Positions 1 to 9,070 are shown, numbered from the stretch's first letter. The stretch is 64,000 nucleotides of DNA from Salinispora tropica CNB-440 (GCF_000016425.1 NC_009380.1:124001-188000); one strand, 5' to 3'. Made by a program: numbers and translations. The notes: generated by a model not told the origin, from the letters alone.

Positions 1-699
1 ATCCGTGACAACCGCAAGATCAGCAATGCTGCCGGCGCCAGCTCGGATGCTGCTGGCACGGGCTCGGACTCCGGCTCGGACGCGGCGGACGCGGACGCGG
101 CCGCCGCCGACGCCGGGTCGGATGTCCCGGCAGCAGGGCTGGTCGAGGAGGCGGATGTCGTGGTTGACGAGATCCAGGCCGAGACCACCGAGGGGTCACC
201 CGTCAGCCCGCCGGTGGTGGACGCGCCGGCCGAGCCGGTTGACGCCGCCACAGCGACCTCACTCGGGGCAGAGCTGGAGGCGTTGCGGGCCGATCTGGAT
301 GAGCGGACTCGGGACCTCCAGCGGGTGACCGCGGAGTACGCCAACTACCGCAAGCGGGTCGATCGAGACCGGGCGCTCGTCACCGAGCAGGCCACCGGCT
401 CGGTGCTCGCCGCGTTGCTGCCGATCCTCGACGACCTCGACCGGGCCCGTGAGCACGGTGACCTGGTGGGACCGTTCGGATCGGTGGCGGAGCAGCTCAC
501 CACCGCGCTCGGCAAGTTCGGGCTGACCCCGTTCGGTGCCGAAGGCGACCCGTTTGACCCGACCCAGCACGAGGCGGTGACGCACCAGACCTCGGCCGAG
601 GTCACCGAGCCGACCTGCGTACAGGTCATGCGGCGGGGCTACCTGGTAGGGGAGCGGCTGCTGCGGCCGGCGCTGGTCGGGGTCGCCGAACCGGAGTGA
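1..699 (+). CDS. grpE: GrpE nucleotide exchange factor (5' end outside window)
   Basis: GrpE is the cytoplasmic co-chaperone that exchanges ADP for ATP on DnaK. The frame is open from base 1, and its first visible residues (IRDNRKIS) resemble the conserved N-terminal segment of actinobacterial GrpE, so the start codon lies upstream; a start at the internal GTG at 160 would be wrong. About 232 residues are visible: an Ala/Asp/Ser-rich disordered stretch, a long helix (about residues 90-130) and the beta-domain with the typical FDPTQHEAV and GYLVGERLLRPALV segments. It lies between the presumed upstream dnaK and dnaJ, as in the actinobacterial dnaK-grpE-dnaJ-hspR operon. Confidence 0.93.
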   Translation: MRDNRKISNAAGASSDAAGTGSDSGSDAADADAAAADAGSDVPAAGLVEEADVVVDEIQAETTEGSPVSPPVVDAPAEPVDAATATSLGAELEALRADLDERTRDLQRVTAEYANYRKRVDRDRALVTEQATGSVLAALLPILDDLDRAREHGDLVGPFGSVAEQLTTALGKFGLTPFGAEGDPFDPTQHEAVTHQTSAEVTEPTCVQVMRRGYLVGERLLRPALVGVAEPE

Positions 700-717
700 A
701 TGGGTGGCACGACGGCA

Positions 718-758
718 TGATCGTCCCGCCCGCCCGACTGGGGCGGGCGGGACGATCA
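718..758. terminator. 18-bp hairpin between grpE and dnaJ
   Basis: Perfect inverted repeat with arms at 718-735 and 741-758 and a 5-nt loop (GACTG). The stem is almost all G:C, so it would form a very stable RNA hairpin inside the presumed operon. There is no U-tract after it. It could be an attenuator, a 3'-end stabiliser for grpE mRNA or a processing site that sets dnaJ levels. Confidence 0.6.
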
Positions 759-780
759 CTGGAGGGAAGGGGGCGGACCG

Positions 781-1953
781 GTGAGTTCCAAGGACTGGAT
801 CGAGAAGGACTTCTACGCCGCCCTTGGCGTGGGCAAGGCCGCCTCTGCTGATGAGATCAAGAAGGCGTATCGGCAGCTGGCGCGCGAGTCGCACCCGGAT
901 CGCAACCCTGGCGACGCAAAGGCCGAGGAGCGGTTCAAGGCGGCCTCCGAGGCGTACACGGTGCTCGGCGATGACGCGAAGCGCCGGGAGTACGACGAGA
1001 TGCGTTCGTTGTTCGGCTCGGGCGCGTTCCGGCGCAACGCCCGCGGAGCGGGCCAGTCCGGCGGGGCGCCGTTCGACGTCGGCGACCTGTTCGGTGGCGC
1101 GGCCGGTGGTGATCGGCGGTTCAGTGGAGCAGGGTTTCAGGACCTGTTCGGTTCGATCTTTCCGGGTGGGGGTGGGACCGCATCGCGTGGCCCGGCTCGG
1201 GGACGGGACGTGGAGACCGAGGTCGCGCTCGACTTCGGCGACGCGATTCGCGGGGTGACCCTGCCGCTGACGTTGCGGACGCCGGGGGTGTGTGACACCT
1301 GTCACGGCGACGGGGCGAAGCCCGGCACGCAGCCGCGTGCCTGTCCGACCTGTCGCGGTGCCGGCGTGACCACCCGTAACCAGGGGTCGTTCAGCTTCTC
1401 CGAGCCCTGCTCCGACTGCCAGGGCGTTGGCACTGTGGTGGACGAGAAGTGCCCGGAGTGTCAGGGCACCGGTGGCGTCACCAAGAACCGTACGTTGAAC
1501 GTCCGGTTCCCCGCCGGGGTGGCCGACGGTCAGCGGATCCGGCTGGCCGGTCGGGGTGAGCCCGGGGCGCGGGGCGGGCCCGCCGGTGACCTGTTCATTC
1601 AGGTCAAGGTCAGTCCGGACGACCTGTTCGGGCGAGCCGGAGACGACCTGACGCTGACGGTGCCGATCACCTTCGCTGAGGCGGTACTCGGCACCGATCT
1701 GCGGGTACCCACCTTCGACGGCGCGGTAACCCTCCGGGTGCCGCCGGGTACGCCGAGCGGACGTGTCCTCCGGGCCCGGGGCAAGGGAGTGGTCCGTACC
1801 GCCGGGCGGGCCGGTGATCTGCTGGTCACCCTTGAGGTGACGGTCCCGGCGAAGCTGTCGGAGGAGGCGCGGGCGGCGTTGGAGACGTTTGTCGCCCAGA
1901 CCCCGCCGGCTGCTCGGGAACATCTCGACGCGCGGGTGCGTCGGGGGAGCTGA
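781..1953 (+). CDS. dnaJ: Chaperone protein DnaJ
   Basis: Type I Hsp40 co-chaperone that delivers substrates to DnaK and stimulates its ATPase. The 390-aa protein has an N-terminal J domain with the HPD motif (ESHPDRNPG, around residue 38), a Gly/Phe-rich linker, a zinc-binding domain with four CxxCxGxG-type repeats (CDTCHGDG, CPTCRGAG, CSDCQGVG, CPECQGTG, about residues 171-231) and two C-terminal substrate-binding domains. The GTG start is preceded by a GGAGGGAAGGGGG purine tract. It lies between grpE and hspR, which marks it as the operon DnaJ (DnaJ1 type). Confidence 0.97.
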   Translation: MSSKDWIEKDFYAALGVGKAASADEIKKAYRQLARESHPDRNPGDAKAEERFKAASEAYTVLGDDAKRREYDEMRSLFGSGAFRRNARGAGQSGGAPFDVGDLFGGAAGGDRRFSGAGFQDLFGSIFPGGGGTASRGPARGRDVETEVALDFGDAIRGVTLPLTLRTPGVCDTCHGDGAKPGTQPRACPTCRGAGVTTRNQGSFSFSEPCSDCQGVGTVVDEKCPECQGTGGVTKNRTLNVRFPAGVADGQRIRLAGRGEPGARGGPAGDLFIQVKVSPDDLFGRAGDDLTLTVPITFAEAVLGTDLRVPTFDGAVTLRVPPGTPSGRVLRARGKGVVRTAGRAGDLLVTLEVTVPAKLSEEARAALETFVAQTPPAAREHLDARVRRGS

Positions 1954-1996
1954 CCGGGCGGCGGGCTCGGTGGAGTGCACGCGGAGGTGATCGGGG

Positions 1997-2437
1997 ATGG
2001 CGGACAACTTCGTCGGTGCGGATGACCCTGCCTACGAGGCCAAGGTACTGATGATCTCGGTGGCTGCCCGGATGGCGGGCATGCACCCGCAGACGCTGCG
2101 CCAGTACGACCGGCTCGGTCTGGTGCAGCCCGGTCGTGCGACCGGGGGCGGTCGTCGATACAGCGTCCGGGACGTGGTGCTGCTCCGTGAGGTGCAGCGG
2201 CTCAGCCAGGACGACGGCATCAACCTGGCTGGGGTGAAACGAATCATCGGGTTGGAGCGGCTGCTGGAGCAGGCGGAGCAGCGGGTGGCTCGGCTGGAGG
2301 TGGAACTGGAGGCCGCGTACCGCCGGATCGCCGAGTTGGAGGCGGTGGCCCGCTTCCCCGGCAGCGACCTGATGCCTGCCAGCCGTACCTCCACCGCGTT
2401 GGTGGTCTGGCGTCCCCGCCGGAACCCGGAGCGGTGA
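1997..2437 (+). CDS. hspR: Heat-shock repressor HspR, MerR family
   Basis: HspR is the MerR-family autorepressor of the actinobacterial dnaK operon and clpB; it acts with DnaK as co-repressor and binds HAIR palindromes. The 146-aa protein has an N-terminal winged helix with MHPQTLRQYDRLGLV (residues about 31-45) and GGGRRYSVRDV, then a Leu-rich coiled coil (residues about 83-118) for dimerisation. It follows dnaJ by 43 bp, the conserved last position of the operon. A matching operator lies before clpB at 5292-5334. Confidence 0.95.
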   Translation: MADNFVGADDPAYEAKVLMISVAARMAGMHPQTLRQYDRLGLVQPGRATGGGRRYSVRDVVLLREVQRLSQDDGINLAGVKRIIGLERLLEQAEQRVARLEVELEAAYRRIAELEAVARFPGSDLMPASRTSTALVVWRPRRNPER

Positions 2438-2539
2438 GCCGGCGCCGCGTTCGGGGTTTGGCCGCGAGAGGCGGGCGGGTCGACTAGTCTCAGGATTAGC
2501 TCCAAATCCACCCAAAACGGACTCCACTGGCAGGGGGCT

Positions 2540-2734
2540 ATGGCGGAATCAGCCAAGAGTCTCGCCCAGCAGGCGGAGGACCGCCTCGAGCAGGTGGCCG
2601 AGGCGGTCCGAAAGCGGTTCGACGAGCTCACCGAGGGAAGGTTCAGCGACCAGATCAAGGACGGACGGTTTGCGGATCCGGGTGACTCCGGCGCCGACCA
2701 GGGGCACCCCGCGAACCAGCATCAGCGTCGCTGA
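2540..2734 (+). CDS. Small hypothetical protein, 64 aa
   Basis: Not recognised with certainty. The ATG follows a CAGGGGGCT ribosome-binding site. The first 45 residues form a predicted charged amphipathic helix (AEDRLEQVAEAVRKRF, then DELTEGRFSDQIKDGRF) and the last 20 are polar and disordered. The helix plus the EGRFSDQIKDG segment recall small actinobacterial proteins annotated as Rv0909-type antitoxins, but no toxin gene is adjacent. It may be a stand-alone heat-shock locus gene; a strong hairpin follows at 2757-2785. Confidence 0.6.
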   Translation: MAESAKSLAQQAEDRLEQVAEAVRKRFDELTEGRFSDQIKDGRFADPGDSGADQGHPANQHQRR

Positions 2735-2756
2735 CCGAGCAGGTCGGCCGATGGAC

Positions 2757-2785
2757 GGGCCGGGACCCACGGGGGGTCCCGGCCC
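2757..2785. terminator. Terminator-like hairpin between convergent genes
   Basis: 12-bp G:C-rich inverted repeat (2757-2768 and 2774-2785) with a 5-nt loop. It sits just after the 64-aa gene and before the end of the minus-strand gene at 2877, so it could end transcription from both sides. It has no U-tract, as is common for actinobacterial terminators. Confidence 0.6.
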
Positions 2786-2876
2786 ATCCAGTAGCAGGCA
2801 ACGCCCCGGTAGCCGCCACTCCCCGCCCGGCCGGCCATCACGCCGGGTCTCGGCTGACCGCGAGCCGGGGTGGGTC

Positions 2877-3308
2877 TCAGGGGAGGCGACGGTGCTCCCG
2901 GACCAGTCCCCCCTCGCACCAGTCGCGGTAGACGAAGACGTCCGGCTGGGCCAGCAGGACCCGGCTGTTGTGCGCCCACGCCCGCATCGGATCGTCCCCA
3001 TCCCGCTCGGCCCGTTCCACCAGCTTCCAGAAACGTCGCTTCGGGTGGGCACGAAACGTCGTCCGGATCCCGTCTGCGGCATAGATGTAGAGGCAGTGCA
3101 GCGCGAAGCGGCGGGCCGGGCAGGCCGGATCCATCGCCAGGTCGAAGAGGGTGGCTACCAGCCTGTTGCCAGAGACCAGGAGGTCCCAGTCCTGCGGCAT
3201 GGAGGTCAGCGGTACCGAGTCGGGATGGTAGGCCCAGGCCCGAAGCTCTGCCGGTGACGGGTCGACCGGGTTCGCGAAGCCGTGGAACGTCGAATCCTGC
3301 GCGCTCAC
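2877..3308 (-). CDS. Conserved hypothetical protein, 143 aa
   Basis: I cannot assign a function. The GTG start at 3308 was chosen because GGAGGG lies 7 nt upstream and the sequence from there (VSAQDSTFHGF) is protein-like, while the upstream extension is Pro/Gly/Arg-rich and looks non-coding. The protein is soluble and mostly helical, rich in Trp, Arg and Asp, with no signal peptide or clear catalytic motif; its central part (RRFALHCLYIYAADGIR) looks like a packed helical domain. It is on the strand of the antiporter pair but separated from it by about 180 bp. Confidence 0.72.
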   Translation of the reverse strand: MSAQDSTFHGFANPVDPSPAELRAWAYHPDSVPLTSMPQDWDLLVSGNRLVATLFDLAMDPACPARRFALHCLYIYAADGIRTTFRAHPKRRFWKLVERAERDGDDPMRAWAHNSRVLLAQPDVFVYRDWCEGGLVREHRRLP

Positions 3309-3486
3309 CGGCCAACCCTCCGCTCCGGACGTGGGCGACGGCCCCGCGTACCCCCTCCCGCTGTTGGGCGGCAACGGTAACGCGAGCATGCCGGCGGCGG
3401 TAGCCCTCGCCGGGGCGGAGTCGGTACCCGACAGGCCGGGCCGGCCCGTCGGTGGCCCGCGCGGGCAGGCCACCGAGACGGGCGGA

Positions 3487-4692
3487 TCAGTCCCCGACGG
3501 GCATCGGGTGGGCCTGCTGTTTGGCGGCGCGTTGCCGCAGCCAGCCCTTGAACCAGTCGAGGTCGGGCACCCGGGCGAGGGTCGGCCCGACGATCACGGT
3601 GATCAACACATACGCCGTGGCGAGCGCAGCCAGCTGTGGATCGACACTTCCGGCCGCCACCGCCAGCCCGGCGATGACGATGGAGAACTCTCCGCGCGGC
3701 ACCAGGGTCAGCCCGGTGCGCCAGCGACCTGGCTCGGCGATGCCCGCCCGTCGGGCGGCGAGGTACCCGGTGAGTGTCTTCGTGGCCATCGTCACCACCG
3801 CCAGCGCGAGCGCCGGCAGCAGCACCGGCGGGATGTCGCGCGGGTCGGTGACCAGCCCGAAGAAGAGGAAGAACACCGCGGCGAACAGGTCCCGCAGTGG
3901 CGTCAGGAGTTCGGTGGCGTGGTGCGCGACCGGCCCGGAGATCGCGATGCCGACCAGGAACGCGCCAACCGCGGCCGAGACCTGGAGCTTTGCGGCCACC
4001 CCGGCGACCAGCAGGGTCAGGCCGAGCACGCCCAGGAGGAGCGCCTCCGGATCGCGGGCCGACATGATGTTCGAGATGGTCCGGCCATACCGGATCGCGG
4101 CCACCAGCACGATCAGCACCGTGGCGACCGCGACGGCGAGCGCGGCACCGCCAGCGACCAGCCCGGCCCCGGCCAGGACGGCGGTGAGCAGCGGCAGGTA
4201 GAAGGCCATTGCCAGGTCTTCGATGACCAGCACCGACAACACCACCGGGGTCTCCCGGTTGCCGAGCCGGCCCAGGTCACTGAGGACCTTCGCGACCACG
4301 CCGGAGGACGAGATCCAGGTGATTCCGGCGAGCACGATCGCAGCTACCCAGTCCCAGCCGAGCAGCAGTGCGAAGGCGGCGCCGGGCAGTGCGTTGAGCA
4401 GCCCGTCGATCAGCCCGGCCGGTGCCGCGGCGCGGAGGTTGCCGACCAGCTCGCTGGCGGAGTATTCCAGGCCGAGCATGACCAGCAGGAGGATCACGCC
4501 GATCTCGGCGCCGATCGCGAAGAACTCCTCGCTGGCCTTGAAGCCAAAGACTCCGCCGTGCCCGAAGAGGAGCCCGGCCAACAGGTAGAGGGGGATGGGG
4601 GAGAGTCCGATTCGTCGGCTGAGCCGGCCGAGTAGCCCGAGCAGGAACAGCAGCGCCCCGACTTCGATGAGCAGTGTGGTCGTGTCGTGCAT
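3487..4692 (-). CDS. Kef/KhtU-type cation:proton antiporter (CPA2)
   Basis: Membrane antiporter of the CPA2 family that expels K+ (or Na+) in exchange for H+. The 401-aa protein has about 12 hydrophobic segments starting at residue 8 and the family's conserved segments (GLLFGHGGVFGF, VMLGLEYSASEL, LTLVPRGEFSIVIAG). It stops after the transmembrane domain, with no RCK/TrkA-N domain; the regulatory part is the separate gene just upstream (5-bp gap). This two-gene layout matches KhtTU of Bacillus rather than single-chain KefB/KefC. The exact ion is not shown by the sequence. Confidence 0.88.
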   Translation of the reverse strand: MHDTTTLLIEVGALLFLLGLLGRLSRRIGLSPIPLYLLAGLLFGHGGVFGFKASEEFFAIGAEIGVILLLVMLGLEYSASELVGNLRAAAPAGLIDGLLNALPGAAFALLLGWDWVAAIVLAGITWISSSGVVAKVLSDLGRLGNRETPVVLSVLVIEDLAMAFYLPLLTAVLAGAGLVAGGAALAVAVATVLIVLVAAIRYGRTISNIMSARDPEALLLGVLGLTLLVAGVAAKLQVSAAVGAFLVGIAISGPVAHHATELLTPLRDLFAAVFFLFFGLVTDPRDIPPVLLPALALAVVTMATKTLTGYLAARRAGIAEPGRWRTGLTLVPRGEFSIVIAGLAVAAGSVDPQLAALATAYVLITVIVGPTLARVPDLDWFKGWLRQRAAKQQAHPMPVGD

Positions 4693-4697
4693 CCGCC

Positions 4698-5198
4698 TCA
4701 GCCGTCCGGATCGCCGTCGGCGAGGATGGCGGTTACCCCGTCGAGACCCTGCCGAGTCCCCACCACGACGACGACGTCACCGGCCGCGAAGCGGAACGAG
4801 GGCTCCGGGGAGACGATCACCTCACCGTGGCGGAGGACCGCCACGATAGAGGCGCCGGTGCGGGTACGCGCCTTCGTGTCGCCGAGTTTGCGGCCCACGT
4901 ACGCCGAGGCGGCGGGGATGGCGACCTGCTCGGTCAGCAGACCGGCGGCCTGCTCCCGCAGCCCTGAGAGCTGACCGAGTAGCAGCGACGCGCCGAGGAT
5001 GTCGGCGAGCGCCTCGGCCTCGTCGTCGGTCAGCGGGATGTCGGCCTGGCAGGCGTCGGGATCGTCCGGGTCGTAGAGAACGAGATCTCGTCGGCCGTTG
5101 CGGTGGGAAACCACCCCGAGTCGCCGCCCGGACTCCGTCATCAGATCGTGGCGGACACCGATCCCCGGAAGGGCAGTCTGTTCGACACGTACTCGCAC
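4698..5198 (-). CDS. KhtT-like regulatory subunit with TrkA-C domain
   Basis: Cytoplasmic regulatory subunit of the adjacent antiporter. The N-terminal segment has the KhtT hallmark (EQTALPGIGVRHDL); the C-terminal 75 residues form a TrkA-C/RCK-C domain (GASIVAVLRHGEVIVSPEP, AGDVVVVVG) that in relatives binds a nucleotide ligand such as c-di-AMP. I chose the GTG at 5198 because it places the conserved VRVRVEQT at the N-terminus; the longer frame to 5288 runs into the clpB promoter region. It precedes the antiporter by 5 bp, so the pair is co-transcribed. Confidence 0.87.
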   Translation of the reverse strand: MRVRVEQTALPGIGVRHDLMTESGRRLGVVSHRNGRRDLVLYDPDDPDACQADIPLTDDEAEALADILGASLLLGQLSGLREQAAGLLTEQVAIPAASAYVGRKLGDTKARTRTGASIVAVLRHGEVIVSPEPSFRFAAGDVVVVVGTRQGLDGVTAILADGDPDG

Positions 5199-5291
5199 GT
5201 GGACAAGGCTACCGCGTGCGCTGGGTCGGGATGATCGAGTGGGATGCGGAGCCAGCGCGGTGGAGATACCCCCGAACGGGTGACTCACTTC

Positions 5292-5334
5292 ACACTGCCA
5301 AAGTTGAGCGGAATAGGCTCAACTTTGGCAGTGT
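5292..5334. promoter_or_regulatory. HAIR-type HspR operator upstream of clpB
   Basis: Perfect inverted repeat with 18-bp arms (5292-5309 and 5317-5334) and a 7-bp spacer (GGAATAG). Its core, GTTGAGC-N7-GCTCAAC, matches the known HAIR consensus CTTGAGT-N7-ACTCAAG bound by HspR in Streptomyces and mycobacteria. It lies about 40 bp before the clpB start and close to the divergent khtT gene. Repression of clpB by the HspR at 1997-2437 is a strong inference. Confidence 0.88.
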
Positions 5335-5371
5335 CCGTACCAGTGGACACGCCGACCCCCCGGGGGAGCCC

Positions 5372-7963
5372 ATGAACACCGAACGTCTCACCACGAAGAG
5401 CCGCGAGGCCATCACCGGCGCCGTCACCCTCGCTGGTCAGCGCGGACACGCCACCGTGGAGCCCTGGCACCTACTGCTGTCCCTGTTGGACACCGAGGGA
5501 TCAACCACGGTCGGCCTGCTGCGCGCTACCGGCGCCGACCCTGATGACCTACGCCGGGCCGCCGAGCGCGCGGTAGCTGCGCTGCCCGTCGCGCGCGGAT
5601 CCAGTGTCGCCGAGCCGACCCTGGCCCGGGAGTTCGTCAACGCCATCGGCGCCGCCGAGCAGATCGCCCGCCCACTCGGCGACGAGTACACCTCGACCGA
5701 GCATCTGCTCGCCGGTCTGGCCCAGGTCGGCGGCGCGGTGTCGGCGGCGCTGCGGACCGCCGGGGTCACCGAGGAGGCCCTGGTGGCCTCGTTCCCGACC
5801 GTGCGGGGTGGAGACCGTCGAGTCACCAGCGCCGACCCGGAGCAGACCTACCAGGCCCTCGCGAAGTACGGCGTCGACCTGACCGCCAGTGCCCGGGACG
5901 GCCGGATCGACCCGGTGATCGGCCGGGACACCGAGATCCGTCGGGTGATTCAGGTGCTGTCTCGGCGGACGAAGAACAACCCGGTCCTGATCGGCGAGCC
6001 GGGTGTCGGCAAGACCGCGATCGTCGAGGGCCTGGCCCAGCGGATCGTCGCCGGTGACGTCCCCGAGTCGCTACGGGACAAGAAGCTGGTCTCCCTGGAC
6101 CTCGGCGCGATGGTGGCCGGTGCCTCATACCGGGGTCAGTTCGAGGAGCGGCTGAAGTCCGTCCTCGAGGAGATCAAGAATTCGGATGGCCAGGTCATCA
6201 CCTTCCTGGACGAACTGCACACCGTCGTCGGTGCCGGCAAGGGTGAGGGCTCGATGGACGCCGGCAACATGCTCAAGCCCATGCTGGCCCGGGGTGAGCT
6301 GCGGATGGTCGGCGCGACCACACTGGATGAGTACCGTGAGCACATCGAGTCCGACCCGGCCCTGGAACGCCGCTTCCAGCCGGTGCTGGTCGGTGAGCCG
6401 ACCCTCGCGGACACCGTCGGCATCCTGCGGGGCCTCAAGGAGCGGTACGAGGTGCACCACGGGGTGCGGATCACCGACGGTGCGCTGGTCGCCGCCGCGA
6501 CCCTGTCCGACCGATACATCACCGACCGGTTCCTGCCGGACAAGGCCATCGACCTGGTCGACGAGTCCGCGTCCCGGCTCCGAATGGAGATTGACTCCCG
6601 GCCGGTCGAGGTGGACGAGATCGAGCGGGCGGTGCGCCGGCTCGAGATCGAGGAGATGGCGCTGGCGAAGGAGGCGGACGCCGCCTCCGCCGAGCGGCTG
6701 GAGCGGCTGTGTAAGGAACTGGCCGACAAACGTGAGCAGCTCACCGCCCTCTCCGAGCGCTGGCAGACGGAGAAGCGGCACATCACCCGACTGTCGACCG
6801 CCAAGGAGGACCTGGAACGTCTCAGCGGGGAGGCCGAGCGGGCGGAGCGTGACGGCGAGCTGGAACGCGCCGCCGAGTTGCGGTACGGGCGTATCCCGGC
6901 GCTCCAGGCGGACCTGACCCAGGCAGCGGAGGAGCTGACCCGGCTCCAGGCGGACGGCGCGATGCTCAAGGAGGAGGTCGGCGCGGACGACATCGCCGCC
7001 GTGGTGGCCTCCTGGACCGGCATTCCCGCCGGGCGGCTCCTCGAGGGCGAGACGGCGAAGCTGCTCCGGATGGAGGAGTCGCTGGGTGAGCAGGTGGTCG
7101 GTCAGGCCCGCGCGGTGGGTGCTGTCGCCGACGCGGTCCGCCGGGCCCGCGCCGGCATCGCGGACCCGGACCGCCCGACCGGCAGCTTCCTGTTCCTCGG
7201 CCCGACCGGTGTCGGCAAGACCGAGTTGGCCAAGGCGCTCGCCGGGTTCCTCTTCGACGACGAGCGGGCGATGGTACGAATCGACATGAGCGAGTACGGG
7301 GAGAAGCACTCCGTCGCCCGCCTCGTCGGCGCCCCACCCGGCTACGTCGGGTACGAGGAGGGCGGCCAGCTCACCGAGGCGGTACGCCGTCGGCCGTACT
7401 CGGTGATCCTGCTCGACGAGGTGGAGAAGGCCCACCCGGACGTTTTCGATCTTCTCCTCCAGGTGCTCGACGACGGCCGGCTCACCGACGGTCAGGGCCG
7501 GACGGTGGACTTTCGAAACGCCATCCTGATCCTCACCTCCAACCTCGGCTCGTCGATGGTGGGTGACCTCACCGTGCCGGAGGAACAGCGCCGCGAGGGC
7601 GTCCTGGCGGTGGTCCGGTCGCACTTCAAGCCGGAGTTCCTCAACCGCCTCGACGACACCGTGGTCTTCGCCGCCCTGCGGGGCGAGGACTTGCGGGCCA
7701 TTGTCGATATTCAGCTGGACCGGATGCGCCGCCGGCTCGCCGACCGTCGGTTGGGCCTGGAGATCACCGAACCGGCTCGGCAGTGGCTCGCCGAGCACGG
7801 CTACGACCCGGTCTACGGCGCCCGCCCACTGCGTCGCCTGGTGCAGACCGCCATCGGCGACCAGCTGGCCAAGGCCTTGCTGGCCGGCCGAATCCGCGAC
7901 GGTGACACCGTCCGGGTGGGCCTGGCGGACAGCGAGGACGCCCTCACCGTGACCGCCACGTAG
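5372..7963 (+). CDS. clpB: ATP-dependent disaggregase ClpB
   Basis: Hexameric AAA+ unfoldase that rescues aggregated proteins with DnaK-DnaJ-GrpE. The 863-aa protein has an N-terminal Clp repeat domain (residues 1-145), NBD1 with Walker A GEPGVGKT (about 208) and Walker B FLDELH (about 278), a coiled-coil middle domain (about 400-525, very Glu/Arg/Leu-rich) that distinguishes ClpB from ClpA/C, and NBD2 with GPTGVGKTE (about 609) and [11 protein letters not shown]. The ATG at 5372 follows GGGGGAG; longer in-frame extensions would run through the HAIR operator and are rejected. Expected to be repressed by HspR. Confidence 0.97.
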   Translation: MNTERLTTKSREAITGAVTLAGQRGHATVEPWHLLLSLLDTEGSTTVGLLRATGADPDDLRRAAERAVAALPVARGSSVAEPTLAREFVNAIGAAEQIARPLGDEYTSTEHLLAGLAQVGGAVSAALRTAGVTEEALVASFPTVRGGDRRVTSADPEQTYQALAKYGVDLTASARDGRIDPVIGRDTEIRRVIQVLSRRTKNNPVLIGEPGVGKTAIVEGLAQRIVAGDVPESLRDKKLVSLDLGAMVAGASYRGQFEERLKSVLEEIKNSDGQVITFLDELHTVVGAGKGEGSMDAGNMLKPMLARGELRMVGATTLDEYREHIESDPALERRFQPVLVGEPTLADTVGILRGLKERYEVHHGVRITDGALVAAATLSDRYITDRFLPDKAIDLVDESASRLRMEIDSRPVEVDEIERAVRRLEIEEMALAKEADAASAERLERLCKELADKREQLTALSERWQTEKRHITRLSTAKEDLERLSGEAERAERDGELERAAELRYGRIPALQADLTQAAEELTRLQADGAMLKEEVGADDIAAVVASWTGIPAGRLLEGETAKLLRMEESLGEQVVGQARAVGAVADAVRRARAGIADPDRPTGSFLFLGPTGVGKTELAKALAGFLFDDERAMVRIDMSEYGEKHSVARLVGAPPGYVGYEEGGQLTEAVRRRPYSVILLDEVEKAHPDVFDLLLQVLDDGRLTDGQGRTVDFRNAILILTSNLGSSMVGDLTVPEEQRREGVLAVVRSHFKPEFLNRLDDTVVFAALRGEDLRAIVDIQLDRMRRRLADRRLGLEITEPARQWLAEHGYDPVYGARPLRRLVQTAIGDQLAKALLAGRIRDGDTVRVGLADSEDALTVTAT

Positions 7964-7988
7964 ACCACCGGCGATCGCGCGGAGACGT

Positions 7989-8220
7989 GTCCTGGCCAGC
8001 TCTGTCGAGGCACTCGGACTGTCGATCGGCGCGGAGACCCCGCTGCTGATGGTGCTGCTGCAACGGATCCGCCAGCAGGCAGTCGGCAGTGCGGTCGCGC
8101 GCTGGTTCGCGCGGTGTGAGGTGCTCGTGCGGGGTGCCGGGGACGGGCTCGCGGTTCGGGAACTGCTGCGCTACCCGGATGTACGTCGGATCACCGTGGG
8201 AGCCTCGTATCGTCGAGCTT
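7989..8220 (+). pseudogene. Remnant of a spermidine synthase (speE) gene
   Basis: The 304 bp between clpB and the next gene contain no intact gene, but one frame reads a protein-like stretch whose end, LVRGAGDGLAVRELLRYP then DVRRITV, closely matches the SAM-binding loop of polyamine aminopropyltransferases (typically LGGGDGLAxRELLRYPDVxxxTLVDLDP). Similarity ends abruptly after this, and no start codon with a ribosome-binding site or downstream catalytic domain is present. I read it as a decayed fragment; the part before residue LVRGAG is not clearly related. The boundaries are approximate. Confidence 0.5.
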
Positions 8221-8267
8221 GTTGCCCGAGGTCGTACGGTGTGGGCGCGAATGAGGGAAGGAGACTC

Positions 8268-9014
8268 GTGGCAAATCCGCAACAGCCCGTACGGGTACGT
8301 CCGGGCGTCGTAACCATTTCCAGTTATCTACTTATTTTCTATGCCGTCCTGACCGCGATCGCCGTGGTCGTTGGGCTCGCCACCCTGGGTACGCTGCAGG
8401 ACGTCTACCAGGAGTCCTTTGCTGGGACCGATGCCGAGGGCGCCGAAGGCTTCGTGGTGCTCGTGGCCGTCGCGACGAGCCTGGTCAGCCTGCTCTTCGC
8501 GGTGGGGCTGGTCGTTCTCGCCCTGCTCAACAACCGGGGAAAGAACACGCCCCGGATCATCACCTGGGTTGTCGGCGGCATCGCGCTCTGCTGCGCCGGG
8601 GTCGGCCTGGCCTTCTCCGCGGCGGGTAGCGCCGTAGATGGCGAGGGCTCCGGAGACGTGGTCAGTCAGGAGGAGATCAACCGTCGGCTGGAAGAAGCCC
8701 TGCCGTCCTGGTACGAACCGGTAACGAACCTGATCACGGTGCTCGGCGCCATCGCCCTGTTGGTGGCTCTGATCCTGCTCGCGCTGCCGAAGTCGAACGA
8801 GTTCTTCCGCAAGCCGCAGCAGCAGTGGGAGCCCCCGGTCCCGGGCGCTGTCTACCCCGGGACCCCGGGCGGGCCGGCGTACCCCATGACCCCGGGGCAG
8901 CCGGGCTATCCGCAGGCCGATCCGAGTTCGGGTTCCTCGGGGCAGTCTGGCTCCCCGGGGCAGTCTGGCTCCTCGGGGCACTCGGGTTCGTCAGACCCGG
9001 GTGGAGAGAGGTAG
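8268..9014 (+). CDS. Four-helix membrane protein with Gly/Pro/Ser tail
   Basis: Function unknown. The GTG at 8268 follows GGAAGGAG; upstream in-frame sequence belongs to the speE remnant. The 248-aa protein begins with a short polar segment, then four predicted membrane helices (SYLLIFYAVLTAIAVVVGLA; FVVLVAVATSLVSLLFAVGL; TWVVGGIALCCAGVGLAF; one after PVTNLITVL), then a cytoplasmic or external low-complexity tail with PGxPxYP and repeated GQSGS units. Its fold resembles the next gene (shared helix with TWVV-G-CC pattern), so the two look like diverged tandem duplicates. Confidence 0.8.
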   Translation: MANPQQPVRVRPGVVTISSYLLIFYAVLTAIAVVVGLATLGTLQDVYQESFAGTDAEGAEGFVVLVAVATSLVSLLFAVGLVVLALLNNRGKNTPRIITWVVGGIALCCAGVGLAFSAAGSAVDGEGSGDVVSQEEINRRLEEALPSWYEPVTNLITVLGAIALLVALILLALPKSNEFFRKPQQQWEPPVPGAVYPGTPGGPAYPMTPGQPGYPQADPSSGSSGQSGSPGQSGSSGHSGSSDPGGER

Positions 9015-9070
9015 TCCGGCTTCGGCCGGCTCGGCCAGCCGCCGGCGCTCCGCGCCGGAGAACGCACCAT

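Noticed and set aside
259..2007. Long minus-strand open frame (582 aa) across grpE and dnaJ
   Set aside because: It lies fully antisense to two certain genes and its protein is Arg/Pro/Gly-rich without any motif; long antisense frames are expected at this GC content.
5216..5371. N-terminal extension of clpB through the promoter region
   Set aside because: It would translate the HAIR operator; the ATG at 5372 has a ribosome-binding site and the conserved ClpB N-terminus.
6125..7798. 557-aa minus-strand open frame inside clpB
   Set aside because: Antisense shadow of clpB codon bias, with no ribosome-binding site and no recognisable domain.
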